Positions 7,558-12,064 of a stretch of 12,064 bases of DNA are shown here, in pieces (the stretch's first letter is position 1; every line of letters begins with the position of its first letter). The stretch is from Bacteroidota bacterium (GTDB lineage: Bacteria; Bacteroidota; Bacteroidia; Flavobacteriales; Flavobacteriaceae). The DNA is taken from the NCBI GenBank assembly GCA_022601215.1, contig JAHZIZ010000073.1, forward strand, positions 1 to 12,064, read 5' to 3'. The notes beneath the pieces were generated by a model. The model searched no databases. It was not told where the DNA came from and worked only from the letters and a program-made list of their open reading frames with translations. The translations under genes and the position numbers were made by a program.

Positions 7558-8642
7558 CGTTTGGGCTTTGAAATAAAATTTGAAATAAAGATAGTTAATT
7601 GAAAGAATACTAAAAATATTTCCAAAAATGGTAGCCAGGGTAGCAGGTCTTTTTCTTTTAATAGTTTGGCGGCATTTCCTAAGAAAATATAGTGTACTAA
7701 AAGTCTAAAAAGGAAAATGCCAAATGGCATTTTCCAATCCAACCATATAAATGAGGCCGCCGCAAGCAACCAAAATAATAGATTGCTAAGGTAATAAGCT
7801 GCTAATAGGTATTGGTGCTTCTTTTGATAGTGTTTGGCTGTAGTGACGTGTCTTCTTTTTTGTCTAAACCAATCTGAAAATCTCGATTTGGGTTCGGAAA
7901 CGGTAAAAGCATGCTCGTGAAAGCAGATATGGGTGTTGTCCTTGTTGGCAGCCTCATTGACAAAAAGATCATCATCTCCTGATGGAATATTCATATGGGA
8001 CATGAACCCTCGATTGTCATAAAAAAGCTTGCTGGTATATGCCATATTTCTACCTACGCCCATATACGGCATACCAGCCACAGCATAGGAGAAATATTGA
8101 GTGGCCGTGATTAGGGTTTCAAAGCGAATAAGGGCATTGAGTAGTCCCTTTTTCTTTCTGTAAGCACCATATCCCAGCACTAAGTGGGTTTCCTCGGATA
8201 AGTCGGAGGTCATATAAGACAGCCACTGGTTACTCCCAGGCTTACAATCAGCATCAGTGAAAAGCATTCGCTTATTAATGGCTCTTTTAATTCCTAAGGT
8301 TAGCGAGTACTTTTTGTTAGACCAAAAGGCTTCATTATTTTCAATGTTCACCGTGTGTACTCTTGCGTCTTTGGCTGCGTAACTCTCCATAATCTCCTTG
8401 GTGTCATCGGTAGATGCATCATTGATTAGGATAAGCTCAAAGTTAGGGTAGTCTTGTGCTAACCACAATGGGATGTTCTCCTTTAAGTTATCCGCTTCAT
8501 TTTTAGCACATACAATAATGGAAACAGGAAAGGATTGCTTATTCGGGGTAGGGTTAGGTTTCTGTAAAGAAAATCTTGAAAACAGCGTAAGATAGGCTGT
8601 GTTAATGAGAACAACTCCAATGAGGGCGTAAAGCAGCAGCAT
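7548..8642 (-). CDS. Membrane-bound family 2 glycosyltransferase
   Basis: This is a 364-residue processive-type GT2 enzyme. It has an N-terminal membrane helix (about 1-20), a cytosolic GT-A domain (about 38-270) and C-terminal membrane helices (about 280-300, 306-323 and 337-355). The domain starts with VSIIVCAKNEADNL, followed by LINDASTDDT (72-81). The metal-binding DxD is Asp130-Ala131-Asp132 in FTDADC. SGDDDLF (221-227) holds the probable catalytic acid. The QxxRW position reads QKRRH (261-265), so the last Trp is His. GT2 proteins of this layout transfer sugars from nucleotide donors to lipid or polysaccharide acceptors; neither donor nor acceptor can be read here. Its ATG follows the small membrane protein stop by 15 bases, and its end overlaps the sigma factor start by ten, so it is firmly in this operon. 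Confidence 0.92.
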   Translation of the reverse strand: MLLLYALIGVVLINTAYLTLFSRFSLQKPNPTPNKQSFPVSIIVCAKNEADNLKENIPLWLAQDYPNFELILINDASTDDTKEIMESYAAKDARVHTVNIENNEAFWSNKKYSLTLGIKRAINKRMLFTDADCKPGSNQWLSYMTSDLSEETHLVLGYGAYRKKKGLLNALIRFETLITATQYFSYAVAGMPYMGVGRNMAYTSKLFYDNRGFMSHMNIPSGDDDLFVNEAANKDNTHICFHEHAFTVSEPKSRFSDWFRQKRRHVTTAKHYQKKHQYLLAAYYLSNLLFWLLAAASFIWLDWKMPFGIFLFRLLVHYIFLGNAAKLLKEKDLLPWLPFLEIFLVFFQLTIFISNFISKPKRWK

Positions 8643-8657
8643 ACTGTGAGCTACGGA

Positions 8658-8861
8658 TTAGTTATGAGAAGTTTCATTACAATTTGAAAATTGTTCTGGA
8701 GTCTTACCACAGAAGCTGCAATTTTCTCCATCCTTGTTAAGAAAGGGACTCTGACTGGCGCAGGTTCCTGCAAATTCACCATCTTTTTTAGCCCACAATT
8801 TTATAGCAATACCTGCCACGGCTAACAATAACAAAACCAAAGTAATTAGTAGAATTTCCAT
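8658..8861 (-). CDS. Small cysteine-containing membrane protein
   Basis: The protein has 67 residues. One hydrophobic helix spans about 3-22, followed by KLWAKKDGEFAGTC and a short soluble tail. Four cysteines sit at 34, 48, 51 and 61, including a Cys-x2-Cys pair (CSFC), a spacing that could bind zinc or take part in disulfide exchange. Similar small proteins, usually named membrane or secreted protein, are familiar to me from Flavobacteriaceae, but I know of no assigned function. The helix could be an uncleaved signal anchor with the tail outside; the absence of a lipobox argues against a lipoprotein. The ATG at 8861 is well placed after a -7 box. It is the first gene of the operon with the glycosyltransferase, sigma factor and Nramp-like protein. 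Confidence 0.85.
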   Translation of the reverse strand: MEILLITLVLLLLAVAGIAIKLWAKKDGEFAGTCASQSPFLNKDGENCSFCGKTPEQFSNCNETSHN

Positions 8862-8878
8862 ACAAAGTTCTTAGGGTG

Positions 8879-8886
8879 CAAAAATA
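8879..8886 (-). promoter_or_regulatory. Probable -7 box of the four-gene operon
   Basis: On the minus strand this reads TATTTTTG, an exact match to TAnnTTTG, 17 bases before the ATG of the small membrane protein. A clear -33 TTG at the usual distance is not seen. It would drive the small protein, glycosyltransferase, sigma factor and Nramp-like genes together. Confidence 0.42.
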
Positions 8887-8895
8887 CAATCTTTC

Positions 8896-8927
8896 TTGTT
8901 CATTTGGTAGGAATTTCCCTATTTTTA
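8896..8927 (+). promoter_or_regulatory. Probable promoter of the fasciclin lipoprotein gene
   Basis: A TTG at 8896-8898 and TATTTTTA at 8920-8927 are separated by 21 bases, fitting the Bacteroidota pattern TTTG / TAnnTTTG with one mismatch in the second box. The gene's ATG follows 23 bases later. It lies back to back with the promoter of the leftward operon. Confidence 0.4.
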
Positions 8928-8950
8928 ACCCCAAATTAATCTAGTATCTT

Positions 8951-9547
8951 ATGAAAATAACACGCCTATTTACTTTTGTTTTATTGATTTCTATTGTTTT
9001 TGCCTCATGTAAAAATGAAGTAAAAGAAACTATGGTTGAAACGCCTGTGCAAACCGTAGAAACTAAAACCCCTCCCAAAACTGTGAAAGTTGCTACAGGG
9101 AGTTTGATGGCAAAAGTGATGAGTCATAAAGAGCTTAAGTCATTTGCAAGTGCAAGCGTGACAACGGGTATTTCTGAGATGCTAATGAATGAAACAGGGC
9201 CTTATACTATTTTTGCACCGTCAAACAACGCCTTCAATTTAATCCCTAATGATATAGAGAAACACTTGTTAAACCCAAACAGCAAGGAGGATTTTACAAG
9301 TTTATTAAAAAATCACATGTTAAAAGGGAGTGTTGGATCTGCAGATTTGCTTCAGCGTATAAGAGATAAAGGAACATTAACTCTTGAGACTGTAGGTGGT
9401 GCACGTTTAAAGGCAACCTTAAAAGGTGGAAGTATTATTTTAAAAGATGATAATGGCGATGAAGCTACAATAGGGACTAGTGATATTCAAAGTGCGAATG
9501 GCGTAGTACATGTTATTGATAAAGTATTATATACTAAACTTAAATAA
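8951..9547 (+). CDS. Fasciclin (FAS1) domain lipoprotein
   Basis: The 198-residue exported lipoprotein has a signal peptide at residues 1-19 and a lipobox ending VFASC, so Cys20 should be lipidated. Residues 21-48 are a low-complexity linker rich in Thr, Val, Glu and Pro. A single FAS1 domain fills about 49-198. It shows the first conserved segment, YTIFAPSNNAF (85-95), a central NHMLKG (121-126) and the second conserved segment, NGVVHVIDKVLY (183-194). FAS1 domains are generally adhesive or protein-binding; bacterial examples are surface or periplasmic and rarely assigned a specific role. Flavobacteria often carry several. The gene is monocistronic with its own probable promoter. Its last eight bases overlap the end of murB on the other strand. 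Confidence 0.93.
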   Translation: MKITRLFTFVLLISIVFASCKNEVKETMVETPVQTVETKTPPKTVKVATGSLMAKVMSHKELKSFASASVTTGISEMLMNETGPYTIFAPSNNAFNLIPNDIEKHLLNPNSKEDFTSLLKNHMLKGSVGSADLLQRIRDKGTLTLETVGGARLKATLKGGSIILKDDNGDEATIGTSDIQSANGVVHVIDKVLYTKLK

Positions 9548-10553
9548 CATTTACTTCCGGCTCAATATAGATACCAAAGTCTTCTTTAACTTTTTTCTGA
9601 ATTTTTAAGGCCAGTTCCCATATTTCGGTACCCGTTGCTTTTCCATGATTTACTATTACTAAGGCCTGGTTCTTATGGACACCAGCCTCACCAAAACGCT
9701 TTCCTTTAAAGCCAGCTTGTTCAATTAACCAACCCGCAGGAATCTTAAACTCGGTAGCGGAAACCTCATAGAAAGGAGCTCTGGGGAATTTCATGCGAAA
9801 TTCTTGAAAGGCCTCCGTTGAGATGACAGGGTTTTTAAAAAAACTACCACTATTTCCTATTTTTGCTGGATCTGGAAGTTTGGATTGACGGATGGCAATA
9901 ACTGCTTTGGAAATATCCGAAATGGTAGGTGTCGATACACTACTCTTTTTTAGTTGCTCTTGAATAGCCCCGTAAGAACTTTTTATAATGTGGTTTTTTG
10001 TTGACAGTTTAAAAACCACACTGGTAATGATATACTCATCTTTAGCTTCATTTTTAAAGATGGAGTTTCGATATCCAAATTGGCATTCGTAATGGTCAAA
10101 GCTAACTTCCTCTTGGGTTGAAATACGAATAGCGTGACAGCGCACAAATACATCTTTTAACTCCACCCCATAAGCGCCAATATTTTGAATAGGAGCCGTC
10201 CCAACATTTCCTGGAATAAGAGATAAATTTTCTATGCCTCCGTAATCATTTTCGATACAATATAGAACGAAGTCATGCCAGTTTTCTCCTGCATTTACTT
10301 CCAATAGCACATGGTCATTTTCTTTTGAAAGTAGGGTAATCCCTTTCATGTTGATATGCAGCACTAAGGCGTTTACATCTTTAGTAAGCAGTAGATTACT
10401 TCCACCTCCTAAAACGAAGAGATTGGGATGAATCTCCTTGGAGAGCACCTCTTTTAAATCCTTTAAAGTCTCTACTGAAGTAAAAAATTGCGCTTTGCAA
10501 TCAATTCCAAAGGTGTTGTAGGCTTTTAGTGATGTAAGAGTTTCTATGTGCAT
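9540..10553 (-). CDS. murB: UDP-N-acetylenolpyruvoylglucosamine reductase MurB (type I)
   Basis: MurB is the cytosolic FAD enzyme that reduces UDP-GlcNAc-enolpyruvate to UDP-MurNAc with NADPH, the second committed step of peptidoglycan synthesis. The 337 residues are close to the E. coli type I length. The FAD-binding part includes NTFGIDCKA (13-21), LGGGSNLLL (48-56) and IPGNVGTAPIQNIGAYG (113-129). The catalytic set is present: Arg162 in YRNSIF, Ser237 in GNSGSFFKNP, and the glutamate of the C-terminal EPEV (Glu331 or Glu333). The type I Tyr loop region (KSSYGAIQ, about 191-198) is kept. The ATG overlaps the aminotransferase stop by one base (TAATG), suggesting translational coupling. The 3' end overlaps the convergent fasciclin gene by eight bases. 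Confidence 0.97.
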   Translation of the reverse strand: MHIETLTSLKAYNTFGIDCKAQFFTSVETLKDLKEVLSKEIHPNLFVLGGGSNLLLTKDVNALVLHINMKGITLLSKENDHVLLEVNAGENWHDFVLYCIENDYGGIENLSLIPGNVGTAPIQNIGAYGVELKDVFVRCHAIRISTQEEVSFDHYECQFGYRNSIFKNEAKDEYIITSVVFKLSTKNHIIKSSYGAIQEQLKKSSVSTPTISDISKAVIAIRQSKLPDPAKIGNSGSFFKNPVISTEAFQEFRMKFPRAPFYEVSATEFKIPAGWLIEQAGFKGKRFGEAGVHKNQALVIVNHGKATGTEIWELALKIQKKVKEDFGIYIEPEVNVI

Positions 10554-11743
10554 TAATCTTGGTATTGGGCTAAGGCTGTTTTTAAAATATCAACTGCTTT
10601 TACTAAACTCTCTTTGTTTAAGACATAAGCGATTCGAACTTGATTGAGTCCTACTCCTGGCGTGGAGTAAAATCCGGCGGCAGGTGCTACCATGATGGTC
10701 TCTCCATTAAGATCGAAGTCTTCTAGGAGCCATTGTGCAAAATGATCGCTATTTTTTACAGGCAATTGTACGATACAATAAAAGGCACCTTTGGGCACTC
10801 CAACGGTAACTCCAGGTATTTTTTGTAATTCCTCGATCAAGGTATTTCTGCGCGCTACATATTCTTCAATAACGTCATCAAAATAACTTTGAGGTGTTTC
10901 CAAGGCTGCTTCGCTGGCAATTTGAGCAAAGGTTGGTGGACTCAATCTTGCTTGCGCAAATTTGAGTGCCGTACTTATCACGTGTTTGTTTTTAGATACC
11001 AGGCATCCAATTCGCGCTCCACACATACTATAGCGTTTAGAAACAGAGTCTATAATAATTCCATTTTCGCTAATGTCGTCTTCTTGAAGAATAGAATAGT
11101 GTTCCAATCCGTCATAAGTGAATTCTCGGTATACTTCATCTGAAACCAAAAAGAGATCGTGTTTTTTGACAATACTGGCAAGGGTCTTAATCTCTTCTTT
11201 AGAATAAAGATAACCCGTTGGGTTTCCTGGATTACAGATTAAAATGGCCTTGGTTTTAGGTGTAATTAACCTTTCAAATTCAGAAATAGGAGGTAAGGCA
11301 AAATTATCCTCTATCTTAGAATTTACAGGGACTATCTTCACTCCAGATGCAGTAGCAAAACCATTGTAATTAGCATAAAATGGCTCTGGAATAATAACTT
11401 CGTCACCAGCATCACATATGGATCCCATGGCAAAAAGTAAGGCTTCACTACCTCCCGTTGTTACAATGATATCATCCGCTGTAACAGGGATATCATTCCT
11501 GTGGTAATATGCTGCGATTTTCTCTCTATAGGTTTCAGATCCTTCAGATCGAGAATATGCTAAAACATCAATACCGTGTTTGGCAACAGCATCCATTGCT
11601 ACATCAGGAGATTTAATATCTGGTTGCCCAATGTTTAAGTGGTAAATATGTTTGTTTTCTTTACGAGCTTTTTCAGCAAAGGGAACCAACTTTCTAATAG
11701 GTGATTCCGGCATGTTTTTTCCTTTGGAAGATACTTCAGGCAT
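10553..11743 (-). CDS. PLP-dependent class I/II aminotransferase
   Basis: This is a fold-type I aminotransferase of 396 residues, cytosolic. The N-terminus SPIRKLVPFAEKA is followed by LNIGQPDI (36-43). PLP contacts visible are Tyr123 in PFYANY, Asn174 in NPGNPTG, Asp202 and Tyr205 in SDEVYREF, and the Schiff-base Lys236 in SVSKRYS, with GARIG just after. Arg370 in NQVRIAYV is the usual substrate carboxylate-binding arginine. The family includes aspartate, aromatic and other amino acid transaminases, and the sequence alone does not settle the substrate. It is the first gene of a two-gene unit with murB, joined by a TAATG overlap. On the minus strand CAACTTTG, 19 bases upstream of the ATG (11763-11770), is a weak -7 candidate. 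The ATG at 11743 is preferred over Met11 because homologues usually keep this short leader. Confidence 0.93.
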   Translation of the reverse strand: MPEVSSKGKNMPESPIRKLVPFAEKARKENKHIYHLNIGQPDIKSPDVAMDAVAKHGIDVLAYSRSEGSETYREKIAAYYHRNDIPVTADDIIVTTGGSEALLFAMGSICDAGDEVIIPEPFYANYNGFATASGVKIVPVNSKIEDNFALPPISEFERLITPKTKAILICNPGNPTGYLYSKEEIKTLASIVKKHDLFLVSDEVYREFTYDGLEHYSILQEDDISENGIIIDSVSKRYSMCGARIGCLVSKNKHVISTALKFAQARLSPPTFAQIASEAALETPQSYFDDVIEEYVARRNTLIEELQKIPGVTVGVPKGAFYCIVQLPVKNSDHFAQWLLEDFDLNGETIMVAPAAGFYSTPGVGLNQVRIAYVLNKESLVKAVDILKTALAQYQD

Positions 11744-11791
11744 GATTTATAAATTAAGATAGCAAAGTTGCGAAATATTTATGAAAAAGAG

Positions 11792-11821
11792 GGCGCGTGG
11801 AACTAATTTGCGCCTTTTTTT
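11792..11821. terminator. Stem-loop with T tract between divergent genes
   Basis: GGCGC at 11792-11796 pairs perfectly with GCGCC at 11810-11814 across a 13-base loop. Seven T follow on the plus strand, and an A-rich stretch precedes the stem, so the stem can extend with A-T and G-T pairs. On the minus strand the stem is followed by CTCTTTTT. The shape is that of an intrinsic, possibly two-way, terminator, but it sits between two divergent genes, only 16 bases ahead of the protease ATG. It may act as an attenuator or insulator. Pairing is visible; function is inferred. Confidence 0.42.
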
Positions 11822-11837
11822 ATATCTTCTACAGGAA

Positions 11838-12064
11838 ATGAAAATTGGAAAACCTTCGCTTACTATTTGCTACTTGCTTTGTTCTTGTTTGCTGTTTATT
11901 TCTTCGGCTTATGGACAGGCTGGTTTTAAGTTGCCAACTTCCCAAAAGAAGGACAGAATTCAATTTCAATTTCTAAACAACTTAGTGATTATTCCCGTTG
12001 AGGTGAACGGTACGAAATTATCATTTCTATTGGATACTGGCGTGAATAATACATTGTTGTTTAG
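11838..12064 (+). CDS. Secreted retropepsin-like aspartic protease, N-terminal part (cut by window edge)
   Basis: The first 75 residues are visible. Residues 1-26 form a signal peptide with a hydrophobic core rich in Leu, Ile and Cys, ending SSAYGQA. The mature start leads into FLNNLVIIPVEVNGTKLSF and then LLDTGVNNT, where Asp66 in the DTG triad is the expected catalytic aspartate of retroviral-type proteases. The usual DTGAS or DTGAT reads DTGVN here. In Bacteroidota such proteins often carry a C-terminal PDZ domain, which cannot be checked in this window. The ATG at 11838 gives a normal signal peptide. An in-frame ATG at 11781 would add 19 residues and place the stem-loop inside the gene, which I consider less likely. 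The gene is divergent from the aminotransferase. Confidence 0.78.
   Translation, partial: MKIGKPSLTICYLLCSCLLFISSAYGQAGFKLPTSQKKDRIQFQFLNNLVIIPVEVNGTKLSFLLDTGVNNTLLF

Noticed and set aside
10889..11143. Plus-strand open frame of 84 codons
   Set aside because: It is antisense to the PLP-lysine and Asp202 region of the aminotransferase.
1..12064. Mobile elements, CRISPR repeats, tRNA or rRNA genes
   Set aside because: Reading through found no transposase or phage motifs, no regularly spaced repeats and no cloverleaf or rRNA-like segment.

Overview
The window looks like a chromosomal segment of a marine-type Flavobacteriaceae (Bacteroidota). The evidence is AT-rich DNA, the family-typical forms of LipA, MurB, LpxK and the Nif3-like protein, start regions without obvious Shine-Dalgarno sites, and several boxes resembling the Bacteroidota -7 element TAnnTTTG. 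Most of it is housekeeping and envelope genes in short operons. I see no insertion sequence, CRISPR array, phage gene, tRNA or rRNA.

Layout. A Nif3-like metal-binding protein (minus, cut by the left edge) diverges from lpxK (lipid A 4'-kinase, plus). lpxK converges on a leftward block: lipA (lipoyl synthase), a type I glyceraldehyde-3-phosphate dehydrogenase 11 bases further on, then a 750-residue hybrid sensor kinase with TPR-like repeats. About 340 bases without a convincing gene follow (5444-5782). A tight leftward operon comes next, in transcription order: a small cysteine-containing membrane protein, a membrane-bound family 2 glycosyltransferase, an ECF-type sigma factor with a GTG start overlapping the glycosyltransferase, and an Nramp-fold transporter with a TTG start overlapping the sigma stop. 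Divergent to this operon is a fasciclin-domain lipoprotein. It ends inside the 3' end of murB, which follows a class I/II aminotransferase with a one-base overlap. At the right edge a secreted retropepsin-like aspartic protease gene begins on the plus strand and is cut off.

How the genes fit together. lpxK (lipopolysaccharide), murB (peptidoglycan), the glycosyltransferase and the fasciclin lipoprotein all concern the cell envelope. lipA and gap concern central carbon metabolism: LipA makes the cofactor of pyruvate and 2-oxoglutarate dehydrogenases. The part most worth following up is the four-gene operon at 5783-8861. Its sigma factor has no visible anti-sigma gene, and its transporter lacks the Nramp metal-binding residues of helix 1 (DPGN is replaced by Gly-Val-Ser-His) and the helix 6 His, so its substrate cannot be assumed to be Mn or Fe.
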